From Bacillota bacterium (lineage in GTDB: Bacteria > Bacillota > Clostridia > Lachnospirales > Lachnospiraceae), in assembly GCA_023421075.1 (NCBI GenBank), contig JAEZUM010000042.1, positions 1 to 63,549 on the forward strand: a stretch of DNA of 63,549 nucleotides, written 5' to 3'. Each line of letters starts with the position of its first letter. Position 1 is the first letter of the stretch. This document shows positions 17,555-26,949 of the stretch, piece after piece. The notes under the pieces were generated by a model. That model searched no databases, was not told the origin of the DNA, and saw nothing but the letters and a program-made list of their open reading frames with translations. The position numbers and the translations under genes are program-made.

Positions 17555-18751
17555 ATGTCAGAGCATATGGCACTGGAAAATGTTGTTGTGCTAGATTTGA
17601 CCAGAGTTCTTGCCGGACCATATTGCGGATCAATATTGGCGGATTTTGGAGCCGATGTAATTAAAATTGAGCAGCCGGGGGTCGGAGATGATAGCAGGCA
17701 TTACGGACCGCATATCAATGGGGAGAGCCTATACTACGGCAATCTGAACCGGAATAAATACGGTATTACCTTAAACCTAAAGTCAGAGGAGGGGAAGAAG
17801 ATCTTTCGTACCCTGGTTAAGGAAGCGGATGTCGTAATTGAGAATTATCGGTATGGGGTAATGGATCGCCTCGGGTTAGGCTACGAACAGCTGAAGGAAA
17901 TCAATCCAAGGTTGATTTATGGTGCGATTACCGGCTTTGGATCCAATGGACCTTATCGGGATCGCCCGGGATATGATATTATCTCCCAGGCGATGGGTGG
18001 ACTCATGAGTGTCACCGGTCAGGAGGGAGATCCGCCGACCCGCTGCGGAAGTGCGATGGGGGATGTCTTAGGTGGTCTTAATTTAGCGATCGGCGTATTG
18101 GTTGCTTTGAATGCAAGAAGCGTAACCGGCAAAGGCCAGTATGTGGATGTTTCCATTGCAGATTCAGTTGTTTTGAGTCTTGAGCAGGCATGGCAGAGAT
18201 ATTTTGTTACCGGTGAGATACCGGTACCTCACGGCAATTATTATGATGCGATCGCTCCTTATGATTCCTATCAGGCGAAGGATGGCTGGATGGTAATCGG
18301 TTGCGGTAACCAAAGACTGTTTGAGGTGCTTTGCACGAAAATACTGCAACAGCCGGAGCTAATAACAGATGATCGATTTACAACAGTACCACTTCGGGTT
18401 AAGAATAATAAGGATTTTAAAGAGATAATGGAGCGTTGGCTGGTTGATTATACAGTGAATGAAGCGGTGGATATCATATTAGGTGTGGGAATACCCGCAG
18501 GACCTATTTTAAACGTGGAACAGATTGCGAATGATGACCATTTTACAAAGGCCAGAGAATTATTCATACCAATGCAACATCCGGTATGTGGCGAGGTACT
18601 GATCAACGGAAGCGCAGTTAAAATGAGTGATACTAAAGCAAGTATACGAATGCCATCGCCGACGCTTGGTCAGCATACGGCCTCGATCCTTCAGAAATAC
18701 GGTTATTCCCAGGAGGATGTCGATAAGCTGGCTTTGGAAGGAGTAGTGTGA
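17555..18751 (+). CDS. Class III CoA-transferase (CaiB/BaiF)
   Basis: CaiB/BaiF/Frc-type CoA-transferase, 398 aa, moving CoA from one acyl-CoA to a free carboxylic acid through an aspartyl-CoA anhydride. The catalytic Asp is Asp170 in GSAMGDVLGG, matching Asp169 of formyl-CoA transferase. N-terminal LDLTRVLAGPYCG is characteristic. ATG 17555 is preferred over 17549 because AGGAGG lies eight bases before it. In this operon it would activate the acid released by the esterases. Substrate pair not identifiable. Confidence 0.93.
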   Translation: MSEHMALENVVVLDLTRVLAGPYCGSILADFGADVIKIEQPGVGDDSRHYGPHINGESLYYGNLNRNKYGITLNLKSEEGKKIFRTLVKEADVVIENYRYGVMDRLGLGYEQLKEINPRLIYGAITGFGSNGPYRDRPGYDIISQAMGGLMSVTGQEGDPPTRCGSAMGDVLGGLNLAIGVLVALNARSVTGKGQYVDVSIADSVVLSLEQAWQRYFVTGEIPVPHGNYYDAIAPYDSYQAKDGWMVIGCGNQRLFEVLCTKILQQPELITDDRFTTVPLRVKNNKDFKEIMERWLVDYTVNEAVDIILGVGIPAGPILNVEQIANDDHFTKARELFIPMQHPVCGEVLINGSAVKMSDTKASIRMPSPTLGQHTASILQKYGYSQEDVDKLALEGVV

Positions 18752-18774
18752 AAATAAAATGCAATTTTCACACT
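18745..18774. repeat. Hairpin 1 of intercistronic array
   Basis: AGTGTGAAAAT pairs with ATTTTCACACT around an 8-base loop, overlapping the end of the CoA-transferase gene. Confidence 0.6.
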
Positions 18775-18777
18775 TCC

Positions 18778-18811
18778 TAGATTGTGCCTGCGAAATCCTC
18801 GGCACAATCTA
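18778..18811. repeat. Hairpin 2 of intercistronic array
   Basis: TAGATTGTGCC pairs perfectly with GGCACAATCTA around a 12-base loop. No T-run follows. Confidence 0.65.
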
Positions 18812-18839
18812 ACACAAAGGGCAGGAATGTTAAGTTAGT

Positions 18840-18865
18840 GTGAATTATTGAAAAGCATAATTCAC
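18840..18865. repeat. Hairpin 3 of intercistronic array
   Basis: GTGAATTA pairs with TAATTCAC around a 10-base loop. Confidence 0.5.
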
Positions 18866-18920
18866 CCAGGAAGAAGCTACGAAGTTTGCCCATTGGAGCA
18901 AACTCCTTGTTCTTCCGGGT
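18864..18920. promoter_or_regulatory. Two-tier hairpin before thiolase gene
   Basis: Outer arm ACCC-A-GGAAGAA pairs with TTCTTCC-GGGT and inner arm AGTTTGC with GCAAACT. It ends 32 bases before the thiolase start codon and is followed by GGGTTTTGG rather than a T-run, so it may be a regulatory or mRNA-stabilising leader rather than a plain terminator. Confidence 0.5.
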
Positions 18921-18952
18921 TTTGGCAATAGTCAGGAAAGGGTGGAAACTTT

Positions 18953-20134
18953 ATGGCTAAAAAAGTTGTACTCGCAGGTGCGTGCCGTACTGCGATCGGC
19001 AGTATGGGTGGTTCCTTAAGCGCAGTCCCGGCATCAGAGCTCGGCGCCGTAGTGATTAAGGAGGCAGTAAGAAGAGCAGGAATAGCACCTGAACTGGTGG
19101 AGCACGTATACATGGGCTGTGTCCTTCAAGCCGGGCTTGGTCAGAATGTAGCAAGACAAGCTGCAATGAAAGCAGGGTTACCGGTCCAGACACCGGCAGT
19201 CACCGTCAATGTAGTGTGCGGTTCGGGTCTTTATGCAGTTGATATGGCAGCACAGATGATTCGGTCAGGCGATGCCGATATCGTTGTCGCCGGTGGCATG
19301 GAGAACATGTCAAGGGCACCCTATGCGTTACCCCAGGCACGGTTTGGTTACCGGTTGAATCATGCCAAAATGATAGATACAATGATAGAGGATGCTTTGT
19401 GGGACGCTTTTTATGATTATCATATGGGTATTACCGCAGAGAATGTTGCCCGTCAGTGGGGACTCACAAGAGAAGAACTCGATCATTTCGCCGTAGAGAG
19501 TCAAAGAAAGGCGGCAATCGCTCAAAAGGCAGGGGTATTCCAGCGTGAAATTGTTCCAATTGAGATAAAAAAGAAAAGTGAAAGCTTTCTGTTTGATCAG
19601 GACGAAGGGCTCCGAACGGATACAACAGTGGAAAAGATAGCACGTTTACGACCTGCCTTTCAAGAGAATGGAGTGGTTACAGCAGCAAATGCTTCGACAA
19701 TCAATGATGGAGCAGCCGCGATTATTGTCCTGAGTGAGGAGAAGGCGAAGGAGCTGGGAGTAACCCCGATGGGGGAATGGGTAGCAGGTGCTTTAGCTGG
19801 AGTAGAACCCTCAATCATGGGGATAGGTCCCGTTGAGTCAACCAGAAAAGTTATGAGAAAAACTGGACTATCCATCTCAGATTTTGATATTATAGAAGCA
19901 AATGAGGCCTTTGCTTCACAATCTATCGCAGTAATGAAGGAACTGGCAATCAATCCGGAGAGGCTTAATCCTAGTGGTGGTGCCATTGCTTTAGGGCATC
20001 CGGTCGGTGCTTCAGGATGTCGTATCCTAGTGACGCTGCTCCATGAGATGGAGGCGGCAAATGCAAAGACCGGCTTAGCGACCCTATGCATAGGCGGAGG
20101 AATGGGCTGCTCGGCAGTTGTAAGAAGAGATTGA
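18953..20134 (+). CDS. Acetyl-CoA C-acyltransferase (thiolase)
   Basis: Thiolase of 393 aa, the usual length for the biosynthetic/degradative thiolase II class. Catalytic residues are all present: Cys89 in NVVCGSG, His349 in GHPVGASG and Cys379 in CIGGGMGC. It either cleaves a 3-ketoacyl-CoA or condenses two acetyl-CoA. Placed after AtuA and a CoA-transferase in a catabolic locus, cleavage of the final 3-ketoacyl-CoA is the likelier role. No acyl-CoA dehydrogenase, enoyl-CoA hydratase or 3-hydroxyacyl-CoA dehydrogenase is nearby, so it is not a full beta-oxidation set. Confidence 0.95.
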   Translation: MAKKVVLAGACRTAIGSMGGSLSAVPASELGAVVIKEAVRRAGIAPELVEHVYMGCVLQAGLGQNVARQAAMKAGLPVQTPAVTVNVVCGSGLYAVDMAAQMIRSGDADIVVAGGMENMSRAPYALPQARFGYRLNHAKMIDTMIEDALWDAFYDYHMGITAENVARQWGLTREELDHFAVESQRKAAIAQKAGVFQREIVPIEIKKKSESFLFDQDEGLRTDTTVEKIARLRPAFQENGVVTAANASTINDGAAAIIVLSEEKAKELGVTPMGEWVAGALAGVEPSIMGIGPVESTRKVMRKTGLSISDFDIIEANEAFASQSIAVMKELAINPERLNPSGGAIALGHPVGASGCRILVTLLHEMEAANAKTGLATLCIGGGMGCSAVVRRD

Positions 20135-20214
20135 TATTCCATGATATCGTCGTAAAAATTAGAGGGGTAATCAATATAAGATACGAAATAATCATTAAAT
20201 GGAGGTAGTTCAAA

Positions 20215-21765
20215 ATGGCTAGAGAATTTATTTGTTCTAAGACTGAACCTATTGTTTCAACGAAAGCAGGAAAATTGCGTGGGTATATCATTGACGGTAC
20301 CTATACCTTTCATGGAATTAAATACGCAGATGCAAAGCGCTTCCAAATGCCGACGGAAGTTGAACCGTGGGAAGGAGTTAAGGATGCACTGTCCTATGGC
20401 TATGTTTGTCCTATGCTGACACAGGATGTTCCTCAGGGAGAAATCATGGTCCCGCATCGTCATTGGCCAAAAGATGAGAATTGTCAATATCTAAATATCT
20501 GGACACAAAGTATCAGCTCTGATTCGAAAAAGCCGGTTATGGTATGGCTTCACGGAGGCGGATTTGTGGCGGGTTCCTCCATTGAACAAGTTGCTTATGA
20601 TGGCGAGAATATGAGTAAAGGCGGAGATGTTGTAGTGGTATCAATCAACCATCGCCTTAATATATTGGGATACATGGACCTGTCTCCCTTCGGTGACAAA
20701 TACCAAAACTCCGCGAATGCCGGAAATGCTGATATTGTAGCCGCCTTAAAATGGATTCGTGACAATATTTCCTTCTTTGGTGGGGATCCGGATAATGTAA
20801 CGATTTTCGGCCAGTCCGGTGGTGGTATGAAGGTTTGGTCTTTGATGCAGACCCCGAGTGCGGACGGATTGTTTCACAAAGGTATCATTCAGAGCGGTTT
20901 AATCGATGGGTTCTTAAATTCCAAGGATAATAACGGTACCAAGATCGTAAATGCAATGCTGAAGGAGCTTGGTTATGAAGAAGGGGATGCCCAAAAGCTT
21001 GAGTCGGTTCCTTATGACAAGCTGGCAGCTGCTTACCTTAAGGTATGTCCCGAATTGATGAGAGAGGGTGCCTATGTCGGTTGTAATCCCATTCCGAATG
21101 AATTCTATCTCGGCGATCCCCGCAGTATTGGCTTTACAGAGCACGCAAAGACGATCCCGGTTCTAATCGGATCCGTTATGTGTGAATTTGCATTTGGCCC
21201 GGGTGTAGCAAATAAATATCAACTATCCGAAGATGAGATGAAGCAAATGATTGAGAAGAGATACCAGGATGCTTCCGGTGACTTAATCAACCTCTATCAC
21301 AAAGCTTATCCGAATAAGAATCTCACGGACTTACTTGTACTGGATTCCTTATTCCGTTCTCCGACCATCGATTTCGTTCAGAAGAAAGCAGTTCATCAAG
21401 AAGCACCGACCTATTCCTATATGTTTACCTTTGAATTTCCTTTTGATGACGGAAAGCCTTCCTGGCATTGCTCTGAGATACCATTTGTGTTCCATAATAC
21501 CGATAAGGTTCTTATCTGTAATAAACCCGGGGTTTCGGATCAGTTGGAGGAACAGATGATGGGAGCATGGGTTAATTTTGCACGGTATGGTAATCCCAAT
21601 CTGCCGCTACTGCCTGATTGGCCGGCCTGTACAGAGGGAGATGAAGTAACAATGATATTTGATGAAAAATGTGAAATTAGACATAATTATGATCATGAGT
21701 TAATCAAGCTTCACACAGTAGCAGCCCCGAAGTTTTCTTTCGGAGGAGAAACAATTCTTCATTAA
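20215..21765 (+). CDS. Type B carboxylesterase
   Basis: Carboxylesterase of the COesterase/PnbA family, 516 aa. Oxyanion-hole motif WLHGGGFVAGS, nucleophile Ser201 in FGQSGGG and likely catalytic His418 in WHCSEIPFVF. No signal peptide, so it would hydrolyse an imported ester. It starts 80 bases after the thiolase with RBS ATGGAGG, ends the run of acid-metabolism genes, and is followed by a terminator. Together with the S15-type hydrolase and the lipoprotein esterase it makes three unrelated esterases in 9 kb. Confidence 0.92.
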   Translation: MAREFICSKTEPIVSTKAGKLRGYIIDGTYTFHGIKYADAKRFQMPTEVEPWEGVKDALSYGYVCPMLTQDVPQGEIMVPHRHWPKDENCQYLNIWTQSISSDSKKPVMVWLHGGGFVAGSSIEQVAYDGENMSKGGDVVVVSINHRLNILGYMDLSPFGDKYQNSANAGNADIVAALKWIRDNISFFGGDPDNVTIFGQSGGGMKVWSLMQTPSADGLFHKGIIQSGLIDGFLNSKDNNGTKIVNAMLKELGYEEGDAQKLESVPYDKLAAAYLKVCPELMREGAYVGCNPIPNEFYLGDPRSIGFTEHAKTIPVLIGSVMCEFAFGPGVANKYQLSEDEMKQMIEKRYQDASGDLINLYHKAYPNKNLTDLLVLDSLFRSPTIDFVQKKAVHQEAPTYSYMFTFEFPFDDGKPSWHCSEIPFVFHNTDKVLICNKPGVSDQLEEQMMGAWVNFARYGNPNLPLLPDWPACTEGDEVTMIFDEKCEIRHNYDHELIKLHTVAAPKFSFGGETILH

Positions 21766-21776
21766 TCGTATAACAT

Positions 21777-21819
21777 CCCCAAATGCCCTCAAGCGAAGCA
21801 GCGATGGGGGCATTTTTGG
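21777..21819 (+). terminator. Intrinsic terminator after esterase
   Basis: AAATGCCC pairs with GGGCATTT across a 19-base loop and is followed by TTGG after a T-rich arm. It closes the 14.0-21.8 kb gene run. Confidence 0.7.
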
Positions 21820-21905
21820 AATACGACATCAATAAAAGGGAAGAGTGAAAGACTAGTTACTAATATAAATATCACGAAACATTTTGTGGCTCATTGAAGA
21901 GGGGG

Positions 21906-23210
21906 ATGAATGTGAATCACAGAGCTGTGCTACTTTTTTTACTTACAATGTGCAGTTTCACTGCATTAGGAGCATGTTCTGCTATCAAGAATGATGTGGA
22001 GATCAAAGCTGAGCAAGAAAAGAAAGATTCAGAAAATGAAAGAATGGAGGAAAGTAATGTTATGCTTACAGAGGTAGCTATAAAAGAAATTCATGTATTT
22101 GCACATGTCGGTGATGATGGTCGTCTTGTTAACCAAATATTATATAAGGTGAATGATATTAATAAGCTTGATGGATTAAAAAAGGATGATTTTGAGATAA
22201 AGCTGGGGGAAAAAACCTTTGCTGTAAATGACATAATAATAAAAGAGAATGAGTTACGTTTGGAGACAGAAATTTTTCATTTTGACGGAGCAGACAAATT
22301 CAACAGCAATTTTACAGTAACTCATTATGATTTCTCTGTTACCTGTTCCAATCCGGCACTGAATTTTAAGAAAGAGGATTGTCAAATTCATACAAGGACG
22401 TTGGATGACTTTATGAAGGGATCCTTTCAAGCTAGTAATGGGATCGAATTGCCTTATTGGCTATATCTCCCGAAGAATGCAACCAAGGTACCGCTCATGG
22501 TATGGGAGCATGGAGGAGGGGAAGTATTAAGTACAAGCTATGAGGGTGCCAATATAACGAAGAATAAAGGAGCCTCTGTCTGGATAGAGAATGGTATGAA
22601 TACTGCGGTTCTTTCGTTTCAATACCCTGAGAACTATTCCTTTGGGATTTCATCCAAGCCGGAGGAGCTGAAACGAATGGAAGAATTTAATTTGGTTAAG
22701 TACGAATTGATCCAGAAATTAATTGCAGACGGACATATTGATGAAAAGCGGGTATATATATCCGGTGCATCATCCGGAGGAGGAGCTGTGCTTCGCTTTA
22801 TAATGCAGTATCCGGATTTGTTTGCTGCTGCGTTACCCATATGTGCAAAAGACACTCTGATTCCGATCTCAGAGCCTTATGGATTGGCTTTTAAGATGCA
22901 GGGGAGCCTATCCATCAGCGAGGAAGATTACACGAAATGCTATAAGGATATCAAGGAATTAATGAGTAGCTATGACATCACCAATATACCGATATGGTTT
23001 GTACAGGCAGAAAATGATCCGGTATGCACCAGCTATACCTCCAAAATATTATATAATGTCTTAGAGGAGATGGGAGCCGAGAAAAATAAAATTACAATTT
23101 ATACCAATGAGGATATGGCAGAACAAAATGTACAATCGCTTCATTCCTCCTGGATCATGGCATTTAATGATCCCGAGATGATTAGATGGATTTATGAGCA
23201 AAGCAAATAG
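21906..23210 (+). CDS. Secreted lipoprotein esterase/peptidase-like hydrolase
   Basis: Cell-surface lipoprotein (434 aa). Signal peptide with lipobox LGAC, then a beta-rich N-terminal domain (about 40-165) and an alpha/beta hydrolase domain with oxyanion motif WEHGGGE and nucleophile Ser289 in GASSGG. It resembles the predicted-peptidase/esterase family (COG4099) seen in polysaccharide loci, often feruloyl- or acetyl-esterase-like. The ATG at 21906 is used because GAAGAGGGGG precedes it; a TTG at 21894 is less likely. It would trim acyl groups outside the cell before uptake. It follows a terminator and is probably a separate transcript. Confidence 0.8.
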   Translation: MNVNHRAVLLFLLTMCSFTALGACSAIKNDVEIKAEQEKKDSENERMEESNVMLTEVAIKEIHVFAHVGDDGRLVNQILYKVNDINKLDGLKKDDFEIKLGEKTFAVNDIIIKENELRLETEIFHFDGADKFNSNFTVTHYDFSVTCSNPALNFKKEDCQIHTRTLDDFMKGSFQASNGIELPYWLYLPKNATKVPLMVWEHGGGEVLSTSYEGANITKNKGASVWIENGMNTAVLSFQYPENYSFGISSKPEELKRMEEFNLVKYELIQKLIADGHIDEKRVYISGASSGGGAVLRFIMQYPDLFAAALPICAKDTLIPISEPYGLAFKMQGSLSISEEDYTKCYKDIKELMSSYDITNIPIWFVQAENDPVCTSYTSKILYNVLEEMGAEKNKITIYTNEDMAEQNVQSLHSSWIMAFNDPEMIRWIYEQSK

Positions 23211-23227
23211 AGAATTGAGCGGCGTTG

Positions 23228-23260
23228 AGGATGGGTGAGTATTTACCCATCCTATTTTTT
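23228..23260 (+). terminator. Intrinsic terminator
   Basis: AGGATGGGT pairs with ACCCATCCT, followed by ATTTTTT. It ends the lipoprotein esterase transcript. Confidence 0.9.
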
Positions 23261-23382
23261 ACTGAACAATTCTTCGCAAGTTATCTGCTTTGCAGCTATT
23301 TATGACTATCTGTTTTGCGGATTTTTTGTGAATATTACGGTTCCTTTTTGAAGTTTCTATATAACTGTTTTGCTTTTTTTGT

Positions 23383-23388
23383 TATAAT
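23383..23388 (+). promoter_or_regulatory. -10 box of two-component operon
   Basis: TATAAT 50 bases before the kinase start codon in very T-rich DNA. No convincing -35 hexamer at 17 bases. Confidence 0.4.
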
Positions 23389-23437
23389 TCATATGTTAAT
23401 TCGGAAATTGGTCACAAGAGGAAACGGAGAGAAATAG

Positions 23438-25183
23438 ATGTTTGAGAGATGGAAGAAAATAAATAATACCATGATGATTAAACGTAAGCTTCTGTTAATT
23501 AATATGATAGTAGCTATTCTTCCGGTTGTTATCTTTGGAATTTTAATTACAAGTGTATATGAAGATACCGTGAACAAGCGGACCAGACAAAGTGTAGGAG
23601 ACTCCAGTGTAGTAATTGCGGACCGTATTACAAGAGTACTTAAGGATACAGAGAATTGTTCAAACTATTTAACGGTGAATATAAATAAGGTAATGGATTC
23701 TGAGACCACCAAAAAAGGGCTGACCTTAGCCGAACAAAAGGCGATCACCAATGAGCTTTATGTAGCGCAGATCGTCTTCGATGAGATTAGCTCCATCGCC
23801 TTCATCAGTATGGATCAGAAGGTATTTATATCCGATAATACACTGCAGTCCAATACAGAGGCGTTGCTTGCTTCCAGTCAGCTAAAGACCTTGAAAGGGA
23901 CTAGCGGCAAATCCATCTGGTTCCCCTGTGAGACAAGAGATTTCCTGGTTCAGGATACGACGGAACCGGTGCTTACACTTGGGAAGAAGGTCGTTCAGAT
24001 TAATTCCGGAGCTACTCTTGGTTACTTATTCTTGAACGTCGATATCAGCACGATCGAGAATAACCTAGTGAACCAATTAATTAATTATCGTCTGATGGAT
24101 GATAATAACAGGATGATCAGCTCTGTGGTATCCTCCGCGAACATAGGGCAGGCTGATGTGGATAAGCTCTTAGCCGGTACCGAAAGCAATCACGTGACCA
24201 GATATCAGGGAAGACAATATTATGTCTCGAATTATACCATAGATGATTACGGTTGGAGCCTGATGGGAGTAACCGATCTGAATGAGTATAACCTGGAGGC
24301 AAAGAAAATTGTATATCTGATTACAATCATAGCCTTTGCTGCAATTTTCCTGGAAGTGATTATATCCAATTACCTTTCAAGGATCATCACGGTCCCGTTA
24401 CTAAAGTTAAAAAACGGTGCAGAGGAAATCGCAGGCGGAAACATGAAGCTTCGCTTTCATTTCAAAAGTGAGGATGAGATCGGACAGCTGGGGAAGAGCT
24501 TCAATTATATGACGGAACAGGTTCAGGAATTATTGTTGAAAGTGGATTATGAGGCGCGGAAGAAGAGAGAATATGAGCTGTCCTTGCTTCAGGAACAGGT
24601 AAAGCCCCATTTCCTTTATAACAGCCTCGATATCATCATTAAACTATCCGAGATGAATCGTCATAATGAGTCGCGGCGTGCTGTACGAAGACTGGCGGAT
24701 TATTATCGTAATTCACTCTCCGACAGCAAAGAAATTATCACCATTCGTCAGGAGATTCAGATCGTTGAGGATTATCTGGAATTGCAGAAGATCCGGTATA
24801 CAGATTTATTTACCTATGAGGTTGTGATGGATGAGAAGGTTATGTCCATGAAGATTCCGAAGCTCACGCTTCAGCCGATTATTGAAAATGCCATTTATCA
24901 TGGTATTAAGTATAAGGAAGAAGCCGGTGTGATAAAGATTATCGGCAGCATCTGTAATGATCGTGTTGTATTGAGTGTGGAGGATAACGGAGCAGGTATG
25001 AGTACCGAGGACAGTGAATCAATTCTGTTAAACAATCCGGAGGGACATTTCGGTCTATATAGTGTGAATCACAGAATAAAGCTCTTTTATGGGGAAGAGT
25101 ATGGAATAGCAGTGCATAGTACCTTAGGAGAAGGGACCAGGATCGATATATTGCTTCCGGTAGGTGGGAGTGATAATCGTTAA
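23438..25183 (+). CDS. YesM-type sensor histidine kinase
   Basis: Membrane sensor kinase (581 aa) of the YesM/LytS-like class that controls sugar importers in Firmicutes. First membrane segment about 16-38, extracellular Cache-like sensor about 40-280, second segment about 290-312, HAMP about 312-365, His_kinase domain with phospho-acceptor His391 in QVKPHFLYNSLD, and an ATPase domain (NAIYHGIKY, DNGAGM). It partners with the AraC-type response regulator 65 bases downstream, and the importer after that is the expected target. Confidence 0.93.
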   Translation: MFERWKKINNTMMIKRKLLLINMIVAILPVVIFGILITSVYEDTVNKRTRQSVGDSSVVIADRITRVLKDTENCSNYLTVNINKVMDSETTKKGLTLAEQKAITNELYVAQIVFDEISSIAFISMDQKVFISDNTLQSNTEALLASSQLKTLKGTSGKSIWFPCETRDFLVQDTTEPVLTLGKKVVQINSGATLGYLFLNVDISTIENNLVNQLINYRLMDDNNRMISSVVSSANIGQADVDKLLAGTESNHVTRYQGRQYYVSNYTIDDYGWSLMGVTDLNEYNLEAKKIVYLITIIAFAAIFLEVIISNYLSRIITVPLLKLKNGAEEIAGGNMKLRFHFKSEDEIGQLGKSFNYMTEQVQELLLKVDYEARKKREYELSLLQEQVKPHFLYNSLDIIIKLSEMNRHNESRRAVRRLADYYRNSLSDSKEIITIRQEIQIVEDYLELQKIRYTDLFTYEVVMDEKVMSMKIPKLTLQPIIENAIYHGIKYKEEAGVIKIIGSICNDRVVLSVEDNGAGMSTEDSESILLNNPEGHFGLYSVNHRIKLFYGEEYGIAVHSTLGEGTRIDILLPVGGSDNR

Positions 25184-25248
25184 AGTTATGATTGGCAACA
25201 AGGTTTTTGGCCATGCATTAGCGGGTTGTTACAGAAGGGAGGGGTTAC

Positions 25249-26802
25249 ATGATCAAAATTATGATTGTTGATGATATGCCGGTAGACCGGGAATATCTGC
25301 GTAATTTTATCGACTGGAAGGCTTATGGCTTTGAAGCCTGTTGTGAAGCAAAGGACGGTCGAGAAGCGTTGGAGTTGTATGAAAAGTACCAGCCGGATAT
25401 TATTTTAACCGATATTGTTATGCCACATATGAACGGCCTGGAGCTTTCAGAGGCGATACTTAAAGAGAATCCTGAGGTATCGATTATTCTGATTAGTGGG
25501 AACAGTGAATTTGAATATGCCAGAAAAGCGGTCAAGCTGGGCGTGTGCGATTATATCATAAAGCCCTTCGAGAAGGAAGAGTTGATTATTGCGCTACTTA
25601 AGCTGCAGGATAACATTAACCGTGTTCTGGAGCTTCAGAATGAAGTCGATCTGATGAAGAATGAACGGAAGGAGCAATTGCTTCGGCAGCTTCTGTATGC
25701 CAGAAATGTGAGAGAGAATCTCTCGAATCGTTTATTTATCCATCCCTACTTCCTTGTGGTAACTATACAGATCAACCTATATGAAAATATGGTTGAACCG
25801 GAGGAGATCATTAAGTGGAAGCAGGTGCTTACGTCGATGCTGATGAATATGATTAAAATTGACGGAACCTTCGAAGTGTTTCATGACTTTGAAGGCAATA
25901 TCGTCAGCATCTTATGCTTTCAAGATCAATATAGTATGGAAGTCTATGAGGGATATGAGTTTAAGGATATCAGTACACTGGCGAAGGAGCACATTGGTTT
26001 TGATGTATCGGTTGGGATCAGTGATTACTGTATCGGTGCAGGTCAAATAAGAGATGCCTACTACCAGACACTTCAAGCCTTAAGCTATTCCTACCGGGAA
26101 CATCGTTCCATGCTGTTTGATTATAAAAAGCTGCTTTTGAATGGGAAAAGGGAATTCTATTCACGGGATCTGATCGATGAAATCAACCGGAATTTGGAGC
26201 TTTTGGATTATGAGCCCGTGGAACGTTTGATTTATAAGGAGCTTGATCGCATCAGGGAATATGAGAATATCGAATTTTCAATTATGATCTATACAAGTCT
26301 GCTTAGTATTTTGTTCTCATACATCGTGAAGATTGGCCGTAATATCGATGATATATTCGGGAAAGGCTTTTATCCATATAGTATCCTGAATGAGGAAGCA
26401 AGCTACGAGACGAAGCGGAGCTTTGTCTGTAACTGTTATAGCAAGGCGATTACCTATCAGCTGGAGCATCAGGAATCGAAATGGCATCAGATTGCAAAGC
26501 AGGCCAGAGGGTATATTGAGAAAAATTATACAAATTCCTCTCTTACCATCGCAGACATCTCGAAGGAGCTATTGGTGAATCAAACCTATCTTCGTAAGAT
26601 GTTTAAGGAGGAATACAAGATGACGATCAGCGATTATATTACCAAATATCGCATGGAGAGGGCGAAGGAAATGATTAAGACGGAAAACAGCAAGCTGTCC
26701 TATGTAGCCTTTGAGGTTGGTTATAATGATACCAGCTATTTCAGCAAATGTTTCAAAAAATATTTTGGATATCTGCCAAGTGATATCATTTATAAACAAT
26801 AA
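25249..26802 (+). CDS. YesN-type AraC-family response regulator
   Basis: Response regulator of 517 aa. Receiver domain (1-120) with phosphorylatable Asp55 (ILTDIVMP), a central variable region about 130-400, and an AraC double helix-turn-helix at the C-terminus (about 415-515, with FSKCFKKYFGYLPSD). Typical partner of the YesM kinase; expected to activate the ABC importer operon starting 147 bases downstream. RBS GGGAGGGG. Confidence 0.93.
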   Translation: MIKIMIVDDMPVDREYLRNFIDWKAYGFEACCEAKDGREALELYEKYQPDIILTDIVMPHMNGLELSEAILKENPEVSIILISGNSEFEYARKAVKLGVCDYIIKPFEKEELIIALLKLQDNINRVLELQNEVDLMKNERKEQLLRQLLYARNVRENLSNRLFIHPYFLVVTIQINLYENMVEPEEIIKWKQVLTSMLMNMIKIDGTFEVFHDFEGNIVSILCFQDQYSMEVYEGYEFKDISTLAKEHIGFDVSVGISDYCIGAGQIRDAYYQTLQALSYSYREHRSMLFDYKKLLLNGKREFYSRDLIDEINRNLELLDYEPVERLIYKELDRIREYENIEFSIMIYTSLLSILFSYIVKIGRNIDDIFGKGFYPYSILNEEASYETKRSFVCNCYSKAITYQLEHQESKWHQIAKQARGYIEKNYTNSSLTIADISKELLVNQTYLRKMFKEEYKMTISDYITKYRMERAKEMIKTENSKLSYVAFEVGYNDTSYFSKCFKKYFGYLPSDIIYKQ

Positions 26803-26949
26803 ATTTCTGAAATTACCAATGTATTTTGGATATTTCGTAGAATAGCACAGCAAAAAAGCCTATACTTTTCCTGTAGCGATGAGCAGGTTGTTGCTTGATA
26901 GCACCAAGCAGCGAATCGCGATGTGCAAATATAGGAAGGAGAACGTATT

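Noticed and set aside
18864..18920. Possible T-box or metabolite riboswitch before the thiolase gene
   Set aside because: No T-box bulge sequence (TGGNACC-type) and no match to a riboswitch core I know; retained only as an unexplained structured region.
19660..20142. 160-codon minus-strand ORF inside the thiolase gene
   Set aside because: Antisense shadow of a gene with all catalytic motifs; Ala/Pro/Ser-rich low-information translation.
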